DNA of 64,000 bases from Rubripirellula amarantea (lineage in GTDB: Bacteria > Planctomycetota > Planctomycetia > Pirellulales > Pirellulaceae): positions 640,721 to 704,720 of the forward strand of contig NZ_SJPI01000002.1 in NCBI RefSeq assembly GCF_007859865.1, given 5' to 3'. The notes beneath the pieces are model-generated. The model was not told the origin of the DNA and made no database searches. It saw only the letters and a program-made list of their open reading frames with translations. The translations under genes were made by a program, and so were the position numbers. Position 1 is the stretch's first letter. Every line of letters starts with the position of its first letter. Below, piece after piece: positions 17,465 to 26,352 of the stretch.

Positions 17465-20016
17465 CGTCTCGCTCCGGTGCGATTTGTGGTCGATCGCGCG
17501 GGAGTCGACGGGCGACTTTGATTGGGACGAGAAGTTGCGCTGGGGTCGCCCAGTAACATTTGCTTCAACAACGCCTCCATTGCCTCACCATTGACGGGAC
17601 TGATCATCTGCACCGTCTGCTGAGCCTGGGAATCTATCTTGCGAGCAAGTGCTTCAACCTTCTCGAACAGGGCCGGTGGGGCCGTGACGATTAACGCATT
17701 GCTGGGTTCGTGAACCGAAACAATCAAGCGTGGTTCAAGGTCGCGTACTTTACCGGCCGCAGCCACGCGTGGTTCGTTCCGATCCTCGTCCTGGTCGTCG
17801 TCTCGGTCACGACGGCTTCGAGAATCCGAATCGTTGTCGCGATCATCATCGCCGCGATCGCGTCGCCGGTCGTTGGACTGACCGCCGGTGCCATCCTCGG
17901 GCTTACCAATGTAATTCGCAAACGCGCTGGTGATCGCGGCGGCAACCTCGGTGGCTCGGGTGTGTTGTAGCTCGATCACTCGCGACGCGCCATACGTTTC
18001 CACCGACGTGATGCTGCTATCGCGGTCGATGATTTTCAGATAGTTCTCGATCCGCTGGATGTCTGAAGCGGACCCCTGCGCGATCAAGCGATTGAGCCTC
18101 GAATCCGCAACGACCGTTAGCGAATCGTTGGTCATCGTCATCGTCCCATCGCGAGCCATCAGAATGCTGCCAAGAAAATTACTGCTGTAGGACACGAAAC
18201 CATTGACCAGACCGCCCGAGTCGCTTCGAGAAGCGGTTTCGCCACCGTCGAGCAATTCCGCCAACATTCGCATCCCGTCGTGCGCCTTGGTGTACTTCAA
18301 GTAAAACACCGTTGGCGGTGCGGACGCGGTGTCCGTGGGTCCCGCGATCATCTGCAAGTGTTGTTCAAACGAATCAAGAGCCGTTGTATCAGAGCTTTGA
18401 AACAACAATCCTCGCGTGGTCAATTGGCAACGAATGGTTGCGGAGGGTGACTTGCTATTCCCAGCAAGCCAAACGACTTGATCGGTATCGCCGGCCAGCG
18501 TCGAAGTTGCCGCGAGCATCAATTCGCCATCGGATGTTCGCGAATCGCTGTCGCCGATCGATTGATCTTCACCAACCACACGTTCTTGGTAGCTAGAGCT
18601 TGGTGGAACAAGCGGCTCGTACAAAACGATGGGGTTGTCTTCGGACCAGAACTTCGCGGCCGTGCGAAGCACACGTTTTGCTAAGTCGCCTCGAAGTGGC
18701 ACCATGCGGATTTCGGAATTCACTTCGGTGTTGGTGCTGACGTCGAGTCCTTCGACAATCTTCTTGATCTGATCGATCTGGTGCCGTTTGCCGCGAACAA
18801 ACAACCGTCGTCGCTCGGGATCGGCATCGATCTTAGGGGGAAGGAAGTCAAAATCGTCTTCGTCGACATCATCCATTGGGCCGGGCAAGTCAAGCATCTG
18901 CTCGATCAATGTCACGGCATAGTAAGGATCGACCCAAGTGAGCGTGATGACCTCGAAGTCAGCGTCATCCGCCTTGAGTTTTGAAATCGTTTCCGAGATC
19001 TCGGCTTGCACCTGGGCATTCGCCAATGCGACGATTGCGTTGGTTTTATCATCCATCGACAAACGCACGACGCGATCGGCCATTAGCGTTTGCAAGACTC
19101 CGTAGACCGTTTCGACGTTTCCTGATTCGATAACGTACGACTTCAGGATGTTGTCGCTGTCGGTGGGGGAAAGACTTTCTTTCGGTGTATCAACCGCTTC
19201 GATCAGTCGCTCGATGACCTTTACCTTGTCTTCGACTCCCGTGACAAAGATGTTCTTGCCCAAAGGATCCGCCGAAATGCTGACGTCGATCCCAATCATT
19301 TCGCCCGTTGCCAGCCCCAGGTGCGGACGCGCGACGACAAGGACGTCTTCGGCGTCGACGTGCTCGAGCGTAAAGCTGGCAACGATCGTTCCGTTGTCCA
19401 TCGCATCGGGTTGGAAGGCGCCTATGATCGCGCGGACATTCTTCAGCTTGCCCACCGAATCAGTGATGAGAATGCGTTTGGTCTTTTCAAAAACTGCCGG
19501 CGTCGTCATCAATTGCAATGCCGTCAGTTCAGCGATCGCGTCTTCGGGCTTCAGTTCTCCCAACGGGAAAATGCACTTGACGACGTCATGATCGGGTTGC
19601 GAATCGAGTTCATCTGGTTCAACCAGCTTGGCGAGTGCGTCGAGCTGTTGCATGCTTCGCGGGTCTGCCAGATTCACAACCGACATCAGCTTGCCCGACC
19701 GAACGATGGTGAAGCCTTGGGGCAAGAGAAACAGGTTCACTCGGTCGATCGCGGTTTGCGGAGTGAACGCGTTCGAGTCTTGATAGGTGAAGCTGCCAGT
19801 AGGAAGATCGCTGATGTGCAGCGCCGAACCGGATTGTTCAGCCAACCATTCAATCACGTCTCGCCAAGCGGTGCCTTGAAACGAGAACCGAATCTCGGGT
19901 TCGTCGGCGCGAGCGGGTGAACAAAACACGAGTGAAGCGAATAACGCGAGGGCGGTTAGCGTCGTGAAATGACGAAATCGCGAGGGGGTTCCAAGGGACA
20001 TGCCGGCGAGAACCAA
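17461..20016 (-). CDS. secretin N-domain array protein (GspD-like without pore)
   Basis: 851 residues with a signal peptide (LTALALFASLVFCSPARA). Residues about 40-113 resemble the STN/N0 domain; then several secretin N1-type repeats follow, each with the VxFPL...A...L pattern and a closing VxxGVEDKVKVIERLIEAVD-like helix. An Asp/Arg-rich insert (about 715-760) interrupts a late repeat. The C-terminus is Ser/Pro/Arg-rich and there is no secretin beta-barrel domain, so it cannot form the usual outer-membrane pore alone. Type II secretion genes are not next to it. Its stop overlaps the start of the EF-hand gene. Role inferred: periplasmic or cell-surface scaffold. Confidence 0.75.
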   Translation of the reverse strand: MVLAGMSLGTPSRFRHFTTLTALALFASLVFCSPARADEPEIRFSFQGTAWRDVIEWLAEQSGSALHISDLPTGSFTYQDSNAFTPQTAIDRVNLFLLPQGFTIVRSGKLMSVVNLADPRSMQQLDALAKLVEPDELDSQPDHDVVKCIFPLGELKPEDAIAELTALQLMTTPAVFEKTKRILITDSVGKLKNVRAIIGAFQPDAMDNGTIVASFTLEHVDAEDVLVVARPHLGLATGEMIGIDVSISADPLGKNIFVTGVEDKVKVIERLIEAVDTPKESLSPTDSDNILKSYVIESGNVETVYGVLQTLMADRVVRLSMDDKTNAIVALANAQVQAEISETISKLKADDADFEVITLTWVDPYYAVTLIEQMLDLPGPMDDVDEDDFDFLPPKIDADPERRRLFVRGKRHQIDQIKKIVEGLDVSTNTEVNSEIRMVPLRGDLAKRVLRTAAKFWSEDNPIVLYEPLVPPSSSYQERVVGEDQSIGDSDSRTSDGELMLAATSTLAGDTDQVVWLAGNSKSPSATIRCQLTTRGLLFQSSDTTALDSFEQHLQMIAGPTDTASAPPTVFYLKYTKAHDGMRMLAELLDGGETASRSDSGGLVNGFVSYSSNFLGSILMARDGTMTMTNDSLTVVADSRLNRLIAQGSASDIQRIENYLKIIDRDSSITSVETYGASRVIELQHTRATEVAAAITSAFANYIGKPEDGTGGQSNDRRRDRGDDDRDNDSDSRSRRDRDDDQDEDRNEPRVAAAGKVRDLEPRLIVSVHEPSNALIVTAPPALFEKVEALARKIDSQAQQTVQMISPVNGEAMEALLKQMLLGDPSATSRPNQSRPSTPARSTTNRTGARR

Positions 20017-20166
20017 TTCGAAGGAGGGATTTATGGCGGGGGCGGCCTCGAACGACCGCTCAGACAGTATGATCGATTAGCCAGTCGTGTGCAGAGCTGT
20101 TTTGTTACAAATTGTCACCTTCCCAGACGCAAAACCTTCCGTTTTCTCATACCCACAAAGCTATCG

Positions 20167-21108
20167 ATGTTGAACCGACGAAACTTCTTCACGGCAACCG
20201 CTGCATCCGCCACGGCGGCCACCTTGCTATCGAACGATACCGCTGAAGCCGATTCGTCGCGGCCTTTCCCTGTAACGTTTGCCCTGAACACAAGCACTCT
20301 ACGTGGCCAGCAACTTTCGGTGCCTGAGCAGATCGATGTTGCTGCGGACGCAGGTTACGACGGAATCGAACCGTGGATTCGTGATGTCCGCGGATTCGTC
20401 GAAGGTGGTGGCAAGGTTTCAGATTTGAAGAAGCAACTCGATGATCGCAAATTGAAGGTGGTTAGCGCGATAGGGTTTGCGAATTGGATTGTGGATGACG
20501 ACAAGGCTCGCGCAGCGGGACTCGACGAGGCTCGTCGCGATATGCAATTGGTGCGAGAGCTTGGGGGGAACCATATCGCGGCTCCACCGATCGGCGCCCA
20601 TCAACCAGGTCTGCCTCAACCATCGCTGCCGGTGATCGCCCAGCGGTATCGCGCCTTGTGCGAAGTGGGCGACGAGATGGCTGTGTATCCGCAATTGGAA
20701 CTTTGGGGCTTTTCACCAACACTGCACACGTTGGGTGAACTTGCTTACGTTTCAACTGCGGCGGCCCACGCGAAAGCTTGTGTGCTGCCCGACTTCTATC
20801 ACATCTACAAAGGCGGAAACGATTTTGAATCGTTAGGCATGATCGAAGCGTCCAAGATGCATTGCTTTCACATCAACGATTATCCAGCGGAACCGGGACT
20901 CGATACGATCGCCGATAAAGACCGGGTGTTTCCCGGCGATGGCGTTTGTGACTTGCCCAACATTATCCAGCGATTGGTCAACAACGGCTTTCAAGGCGTG
21001 TTCTCGTTGGAGCTGTTCAATCCCGAGTATTGGAAACGCGACGCGTTGGAAGTCGCCACCGAAGGATTGAATAAATCCAAAGCGGTGGTGCTTAAGGCAA
21101 TTAGCTGA
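20167..21108 (+). CDS. Tat-type TIM-barrel protein, sugar-phosphate isomerase/epimerase family
   Basis: 313 residues from ATG 20167; the upstream open frame contains no protein-like sequence. It opens with LNRRNFFTATAASATAATLL, a twin-arginine-like signal. The rest is a xylose-isomerase-like TIM barrel (AP_endonuc_2 type): FALNTSTLRGQ, VAADAGYDGIEPWIRD, and metal-ligand-type acidic residues in CHFHINDYPAEPG and FSLELFNPEYW. Such exported family members are abundant in planctomycetes and mostly uncharacterised; hexulose isomerase or 3-keto-sugar chemistry is possible. Divergent from the secretin-N gene. Confidence 0.85.
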   Translation: MLNRRNFFTATAASATAATLLSNDTAEADSSRPFPVTFALNTSTLRGQQLSVPEQIDVAADAGYDGIEPWIRDVRGFVEGGGKVSDLKKQLDDRKLKVVSAIGFANWIVDDDKARAAGLDEARRDMQLVRELGGNHIAAPPIGAHQPGLPQPSLPVIAQRYRALCEVGDEMAVYPQLELWGFSPTLHTLGELAYVSTAAAHAKACVLPDFYHIYKGGNDFESLGMIEASKMHCFHINDYPAEPGLDTIADKDRVFPGDGVCDLPNIIQRLVNNGFQGVFSLELFNPEYWKRDALEVATEGLNKSKAVVLKAIS

Positions 21109-21480
21109 CAATTGTCAAAATGATCTGGTCAAAGTCGCTGGCGTAACGCCCTTGCCAACGGCGTCATCGTCATGATCGGTCGATGTGAAACCTTGCGCGG
21201 ACGAACAAAAACCATTCGCGTGGACCAAGCCGCACAAACGGTACGGCTTACCGCGAATTGGTTCAGAGCAGCTTGAGACTTTTTTCAGGTGCTAATTTTG
21301 GCGTGGGACCGGGCCGATACCGTAGCAGCCTGAGGGATCCATCACCGGTTCGAGCGACAAACCACACGTCACTTTTGCCACAGTCCAACCTGCTGGACTC
21401 ACCGGAACGTCCCCCCTCATGGTCTTTCTTAACGCGAGTCGTCCTGGGTCGCATAACAAACCATACAGTTGACGGTACCT
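21109..21480. other. intergenic region
   Basis: 372 bases with no gene I can support. Open frames here are short and have unnatural composition. TTGACGGTACC lies 15 bp before the next start and could be part of a promoter, but no -10 follows. No tandem array is visible. Confidence 0.4.
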
Positions 21481-21780
21481 ATGATTGGTCTGACGCCAAA
21501 GTCGATGGACTTCGCCACCCTATGCGTTCAAATCGAAGAACGTTTGTGCGAGATTGGATCTTTGATCTCTGGGCAGTTTCCGATGACTCAGCGAGAAGTG
21601 ATCCGAGCTGGCAAGGTTGCGGGAGTCTACTTTTGCGTCCATGGACCTCGAAGCGTGAAACTAACCGCGATCTGCGACTTCCATAAAAAGCAGGTCATCT
21701 TCTACGGCAGCGACGGAATTCGCCGCGAAAGCATGCCGACGTCATTTCGCCCCAACTCGATGATGACTCCAGCGGCATAG
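21481..21780 (+). CDS. small conserved-type planctomycete protein
   Basis: 99 residues from ATG 21481 (an in-frame ATG at 21469 adds four). Compact alpha/beta sequence: MDFATLCVQIEERLCEIGSLISG, then QREVIRAGKVAGVYFCVHGPRSVKLTAICD, then KKQVIFYGSDGIR. The central strand pair is what I associate with a small protein family that is frequent in Pirellulales, without known function; this is from memory. Cytoplasmic. Confidence 0.65.
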   Translation: MIGLTPKSMDFATLCVQIEERLCEIGSLISGQFPMTQREVIRAGKVAGVYFCVHGPRSVKLTAICDFHKKQVIFYGSDGIRRESMPTSFRPNSMMTPAA

Positions 21781-22113
21781 CCAGGGAAATCACGGTAGAG
21801 CGTCGGATCTCGATATAGATTCGTATCTGCGGCATCGCCCGAATTCACTGAGCTGGCTCGAAAAGCGATCACAACGGCCCGGTGGCTCGGGTGCCTTGAT
21901 GATCCAAGCGGTGCTTTTTTCCCGACCCAACGCATGTCGCCGGTACAGGCCGAAATAGCCTCAGCCGGCAACGCAATTCGTTCGCTTTCACGAACGGCTC
22001 AAGGCCGATGGCGAATGTGCCGATTATTCCGTCTGGAGGGCGGAGGACGCGTGCGCTCGGTGGAATCAGCGCTGCGATCTCCTGAACATTCATTGGACAG
22101 GAATTGGATAAAC
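21781..22113. other. intergenic region
   Basis: 333 bases. An open frame running into the next gene from 21934 has no protein features before ATG 22114. I see no array, hairpin or promoter that I would defend. Confidence 0.4.
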
Positions 22114-23124
22114 ATGCGCAGGTCGTTGAAAAGCATATTCGTCGTTGTAGGCAGTCTCACCATTGCCGCCACCGTAGCCCAGAACGCATCCGCGCAGCGC
22201 CCGGTCGTGCCCGGTACTGGATCCGAAATTGTCGGCGTTGCGGATGACTTCGAGGATCCCAATTGGGCCTACGTCCCTCGCGACCCCAAGAGCAGCGAAG
22301 AGATCGACGAGAATCAGCGTAGCCCGCTTGGTCGCAGCACCAATGGTCGCTGGTACGAAGGGATCAAACGCGGTCACCCCGATGTTGTTAAACGCGTCCC
22401 CACTCCCAAGGGCGGACTCGAAGGCAGCGAAGGCGCTCTGTTGCTTAAGACGCTCAACACCGGCATACCCGGTCGAATCAGCAACAAGATGCAACAGGAT
22501 GACTTTGTTGCCAACGTTCAATATCGCTTGAAGCGAACGATCAACGTCAGCGAAGTTCCTAGCGTGACGACTCGCGTTTTCTTCCCACCTGTGGAGACCT
22601 GGGAAAACCGCAGCGGACCTCACTTTGGTTTCCGACTTGCACTTGAAACCACTGCAATGGTCGACAAGGAAGTTGGCGTCGGGATCTTCAAACGCACCAA
22701 ACGCGAAATGGGCAACGAAGTTTACTGGCCCGGCATGTTCGTCGAGTTCGAAAGCAAGAGCCAAACCAAGAAAGATGCTGACTACGCCTACTTGCGAATT
22801 CGCAGCAACCAACGCGGCGGCGATTTCCGTGGCCCTCAAATCACGACGACCGGATGGTGGACGTTGGGCATGAGTGTCACGCCTGATGGAATGGTTCACT
22901 ACTACGCATCGCCCGGCGTGGATGATTTGACCGAGGACGATTACATCACCAGCCAATTTCCCTACGACTATCGCTGTGAACGATTCCGAACGTTCTTCTA
23001 CAACGTGTGCAGTGCGGATGATGGTCGCCGCTGGAGCACCGAGTTCATCGTCGATGATCCCAAAGTGTTCGTCGTGAAGCCTATCAACCAGAAAGTCGCA
23101 ACGCGTCAGACTCGCAAGCGATAG
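22114..23124 (+). CDS. secreted protein, laminin-G/concanavalin-like by appearance
   Basis: 336 residues from ATG 22114, chosen because a signal peptide (LKSIFVVVGSLTIAATVAQNASAQ) follows at once. The mature part starts GSEIVGVADDFEDPNWAYVPRDPKS and continues with alternating beta strands (GPHFGFRLALETT, GWWTLGMSVTPDGMVHYYASPGVD), the look of a jelly-roll carbohydrate-binding or lectin-like domain. No catalytic motif is visible. I believe it is conserved in planctomycetes but cannot name it. No operon partner. Confidence 0.75.
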   Translation: MRRSLKSIFVVVGSLTIAATVAQNASAQRPVVPGTGSEIVGVADDFEDPNWAYVPRDPKSSEEIDENQRSPLGRSTNGRWYEGIKRGHPDVVKRVPTPKGGLEGSEGALLLKTLNTGIPGRISNKMQQDDFVANVQYRLKRTINVSEVPSVTTRVFFPPVETWENRSGPHFGFRLALETTAMVDKEVGVGIFKRTKREMGNEVYWPGMFVEFESKSQTKKDADYAYLRIRSNQRGGDFRGPQITTTGWWTLGMSVTPDGMVHYYASPGVDDLTEDDYITSQFPYDYRCERFRTFFYNVCSADDGRRWSTEFIVDDPKVFVVKPINQKVATRQTRKR

Positions 23125-23148
23125 TGGTTCGCTGAACCTGGCTGGATG

Positions 23149-23250
23149 TGATTGAGCCCCAACGCGATTGAGGTCTAACGCGATTGAGGCTCGGCGTTAC
23201 TTGAGGCCCAGCATTACTTGGGCTCAGCGTGATTAAGCTCAGCGTGATAT
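23149..23250. repeat. degenerate tandem array, about 17-18 bp period
   Basis: Several diverged copies built around (G/C)CGATTGAGG(C/T)(C/T) and CAGC(A/G)T(T/G)A. It lies 25 bp after the stop of the secreted-protein gene. Confidence 0.6.
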
Positions 23251-23343
23251 ACACCAAAGCCGCCGCCCTCGCGATCGTTCGGTTTTCTGCGTTCGCCAAG
23301 ATTCGCTCGGTTCCCGATGCCAGTGAATTGAGAAGGTTCGATT

Positions 23344-24498
23344 TCAAGAAGCCTTCGCGGGTGAGACGGCTTTTTCTTTTAGCTCGGACTTGTTCTTGCG
23401 GAACCATGACGCCACCACTGGTAAGGTGTGCGCAAAGGGGCCATGGCCGCGAGTCAGTTGAGTCTGCATGAGTTTCTCCCAGCGTTTCATCGTGGGTCTC
23501 AGCGAGCGTCGATCGGCTTCGTTGCGAGGTGCCGCGATCACGTCCGCCACCTCGCCGCTGTGAATCAAGTACCAGATTCCACACCCGTCGTAACCGGCGA
23601 CCGGATAAACGAACGAGTACTTTCGGCGAGCGCTGTTGAGCATCGTGAGCTTGCGTTCGACGTACTCCAGAGATTCGATCATCGTATGATTGCGACCGGC
23701 CAGTTCGTATTGCCGGTTCTTCATCGCTTTGTCGAACTGATCTCGCAAGGTCGTAAGGGGTTCGTTGTTAAAGCCATCCATGAAGCTTTCGGCGGCGCTT
23801 ACGGCAACGTCGTATTCGCGGTGAGTGCAAGCTGCAGCGCACGGACCCAAGCACGTTCCCACCTCGACTCGCAAACAACCCGGGCGATGATCGAGTTCGA
23901 ACAACTGCAATTGCTCGGCAAAGCGAAACACTTGCTTTTGTCCACAATCACGTAGCTTGAAAACGTTGTTCAACGAATCGACGGCGACCTTCATCCGACC
24001 GACGCCAAAGAACGGCCCTTCGGCGGCGATGCAGCCTTCCGGTGGTAACGGTGCCAGGAAGAATGTTGCTGGCGAACGGCCCAAGCATAAATAGACGGGG
24101 CGTTGGCGTTTAGGCACACCCTGCACGTTCCAACGCGGCGAGAACTGGCGAATCAATTGCATCTCGCGTAACAACGATGCGAACTCGCTGGGTTGCGTTT
24201 CCCACTGGATCGCGCGAGCGGCGCTGATGATCCGGCCGCCCTTTTCCTTCTTGTTGGATTCGGCAAAGTAGCTGAGCAATCGCGATCGTAGCGACTTGCT
24301 TTTGCCAACGTAGATCAATTCGCCCTTGCGATCGAGCATCCCGTAGACACCCGGCACCCGCGGACAGGATTCGGTCACACGGTCCTTCAAACGACGCGTC
24401 GACTTCGCTCCCACGGCTTCGAGAGGCCGGGGCGAATACGGGTTGAGCGGATCTCGGCCGAAGCCGATCATCGGCTCGCCGCGCAGAATCGCGTCCAT
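23344..24498 (-). CDS. UvrC-related GIY-YIG nuclease lacking the C-terminal half
   Basis: 384 residues. The GIY-YIG endonuclease domain spans about 45-125: GVY (Tyr52), YVGKSKSLRSRL (Tyr63 and the arginine of the helix) and a glutamate in LLREMQLIRQF (about 112). As in UvrC, a cysteine cluster follows (C208, C216, C220, C224 in GCLRVEVGTCLGPC...C), then a UVR helix pair at about 249-282 (LRDQFDKAMKNRQYELA), the UvrB contact. The RNase-H-like second nuclease and helix-hairpin-helix of UvrC (normally 600 residues) are absent. It could make only the 3' incision, like Cho, but unlike Cho keeps the UVR motif. Likely an accessory repair nuclease. Confidence 0.8.
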   Translation of the reverse strand: MDAILRGEPMIGFGRDPLNPYSPRPLEAVGAKSTRRLKDRVTESCPRVPGVYGMLDRKGELIYVGKSKSLRSRLLSYFAESNKKEKGGRIISAARAIQWETQPSEFASLLREMQLIRQFSPRWNVQGVPKRQRPVYLCLGRSPATFFLAPLPPEGCIAAEGPFFGVGRMKVAVDSLNNVFKLRDCGQKQVFRFAEQLQLFELDHRPGCLRVEVGTCLGPCAAACTHREYDVAVSAAESFMDGFNNEPLTTLRDQFDKAMKNRQYELAGRNHTMIESLEYVERKLTMLNSARRKYSFVYPVAGYDGCGIWYLIHSGEVADVIAAPRNEADRRSLRPTMKRWEKLMQTQLTRGHGPFAHTLPVVASWFRKNKSELKEKAVSPAKAS

Positions 24499-24891
24499 GC
24501 TGTACCATCCCTGAATTGGTCAACGGAAAGCCAACCAATATGCGCGATCGTGAGCGAAATCCCAACTGCAGAACTCGCCGTTTTGAAAAGCGAGCCAGTG
24601 AAAGCATCGCCATCAAAGGTGATCAATGGCGAGCTGGGTAAGGTGGGTCGAACGGGAGGTTTTGTCGGCGGTCTAGTTGGTGCCGAAATAGGGGTGTTCG
24701 GTGCAAGAAAAGAGCATTCGACGCGGCGATAGCAATGCGTCTTACGCGTCGAACTTCTCAGTCATGCACCAATCCAGTGTCTCCTCAATTCGAACCCACT
24801 TGTCCGAAGCCCACTTGTCCGAAGCCCACTTGTCCAAAGCCCACTGGTCCCAAACCCACCGGTTCGAAGCCCGCTGACTACATTCCGCTGG
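24499..24891. other. intergenic region with tandem array
   Basis: 393 bases between the UvrC-like gene and the epimerase gene. The left 280 bases show no gene; the right part is the 15-bp array at 24800-24902. Confidence 0.5.
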
Positions 24892-24902
24892 CTACATTCC
24901 GC
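24800..24902. repeat. 15-bp tandem array running into the epimerase stop codon
   Basis: Five units of TTGTCCGAAGCCCAC type with rising divergence, then two 14-bp units TG(A/G)CTACATTCCGC. The last unit overlaps the final codons and the stop (24892-24894) of the epimerase gene. Confidence 0.85.
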
Positions 24903-26160
24903 TGCGGAGTGCGTCGAGGTGGCGGCCGAAGTGATCGTCCAGAACTTCGATGTAAGTATCCGGATGAGCCTTCAAGCAGTCGTGAACGATCTTGCCGTAC
25001 TTGTCGTGGGTCAGGACGGAACCGAACGTGCAGTGCAAGATCTGACGACCGGGTTTGGTGAAGCCTTTGCCAACGGGAACGTCAGCCCACATTTCAAGGT
25101 ACTCTGATTCAAGCGTCTTATCGTCGGCTTGGTCTGTGGTCGGAGCGTCCGCCAGGGTGGCTGAAACGTGGTACGTGGCCTTGTCGGTGTCGTAACGTTC
25201 TCGCGAGAAATCAATGATCTCGCGGAACGCGGCACTGTCGTGGCGAGCCACCACTCGAAGGGCTTCAAGGTAGCTGGTGCCCGCTGTCTTGACGTGGAAA
25301 CAACCGCCGGTGGCCTTGGCCAACAAACCGTACATCGAAACCTTGTCGCTGCCACTGTGCAGGCTGATCTTGTAGGGTCCGAGCGACTTTGCGATCGCAG
25401 CGTGATCGTTCAACGATGCTTCGAGTGCGTTGAGGTCGCCCTTGAAATCGACACCCTTTTCGAAGTGTCCAATGAAACGAGGCGCCAGCGAAACCAGCTT
25501 CATGCCGCCACTAAGAACTTGATCGGCGATGATGTAGTGTTCCGCCAAGGTGGTGGGCTGATCGGTTTCGTCGACCGACAATTCGATTTCATAATCGTTG
25601 CCAGCCTTCTCGTTCACTTGCTTGATGTAGTCGCCCAGTTCAAGAGCTCGCGAGATCGCTTTGCCATACTTCACGGCCGCTCTCATGCAGGCTTCTTCGT
25701 TGATGTCGATGACCGTGCCGGTGTCCAGCTTGATCGACTTGCCCAAGTACTTGTCGTACCAACTGGCATCGCTCTTGGACGACGCAAACTTCTCTCGAAG
25801 CGTGGCTTCGTCGTAATCGTCCGCCTTTTGGTCAACGTCGTCGGACGGGTCAATCGTGAAAAAGGTGAATCCTACCGCTGCGGTAACGTCCACATCGTTG
25901 GGGACCTTCAAGTGATCGGCATCGGCGCCGATGGGACCAGTCCAACCGGCCGCTTCCGCCGCGTTCATAGCGTCGTCCATGACCTCAGTCGGCGTGCGCT
26001 GGGTGCGAGTCATCTCGCGGATAGATTGTTGAGGATAGATCGCGGCAATGCCTTCGCCACAACGCTTCATCGAAGCCACGTGGCCGGGGGTTGCCAGTCC
26101 AGTGCGGTCGCCGAATCCAAAGCTGGGTTGCATTCCCAGTGCTACGCATTTCTTAGTCAT
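24892..26160 (-). CDS. uxaE: UxaE-type tagaturonate 3-epimerase
   Basis: 422 residues, cytoplasmic. Family assignment rests on the whole sequence: opening MTKKCVALGMQPSFGFGDRTGLATPGH, the GWTGPIGADADHLK segment and the HSGSDK motif at 268-273, all typical of the tagaturonate/fructuronate epimerase family (UxaE, first described in Thermotoga). The enzyme interconverts D-tagaturonate and D-fructuronate using a metal ion. It is the last gene of a three-gene set transcribed after the lactonase and dehydrogenase, 192 bp downstream of the latter, and would use the product of that dehydrogenase. The 3' end lies in a tandem array. Activity on a related ketouronate or deoxy sugar acid is possible. Confidence 0.8.
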   Translation of the reverse strand: MTKKCVALGMQPSFGFGDRTGLATPGHVASMKRCGEGIAAIYPQQSIREMTRTQRTPTEVMDDAMNAAEAAGWTGPIGADADHLKVPNDVDVTAAVGFTFFTIDPSDDVDQKADDYDEATLREKFASSKSDASWYDKYLGKSIKLDTGTVIDINEEACMRAAVKYGKAISRALELGDYIKQVNEKAGNDYEIELSVDETDQPTTLAEHYIIADQVLSGGMKLVSLAPRFIGHFEKGVDFKGDLNALEASLNDHAAIAKSLGPYKISLHSGSDKVSMYGLLAKATGGCFHVKTAGTSYLEALRVVARHDSAAFREIIDFSRERYDTDKATYHVSATLADAPTTDQADDKTLESEYLEMWADVPVGKGFTKPGRQILHCTFGSVLTHDKYGKIVHDCLKAHPDTYIEVLDDHFGRHLDALRSGM

Positions 26161-26289
26161 AAGGAGAGGTTTCTTTGTCTGAGAGGAGAGTGGGAGGGTG
26201 AAAGCGAGATAAAGAAGCGAATGAAGCGAGGCAGGAACCGCATCGCGTTCGCAAGGGATAGGTCAATATCGAGTCGGCGGCAGCGGATT

Positions 26290-26331
26290 GTTACCAGTGG
26301 ATGGTCACCAGTGGACAGCCACCAGCGGGCG
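26290..26331. repeat. 14-bp tandem array, 3 units
   Basis: G(T/C)(T/C)ACCAG(T/C)GG followed by ATG, ACA or GCG, three times, about 20 bp beyond the 3' end of the dehydrogenase gene. Confidence 0.8.
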
Positions 26332-26352
26332 ATCATTCCGTCGTTAGCGCCG

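Noticed and set aside
22090-22956. 288-codon minus-strand frame
   Set aside because: Antisense to a secreted protein with a clear signal peptide.
24855-24880. tRNA T-loop-like GGTTCGAA
   Set aside because: It is part of the 15-bp tandem array and no cloverleaf can be formed.
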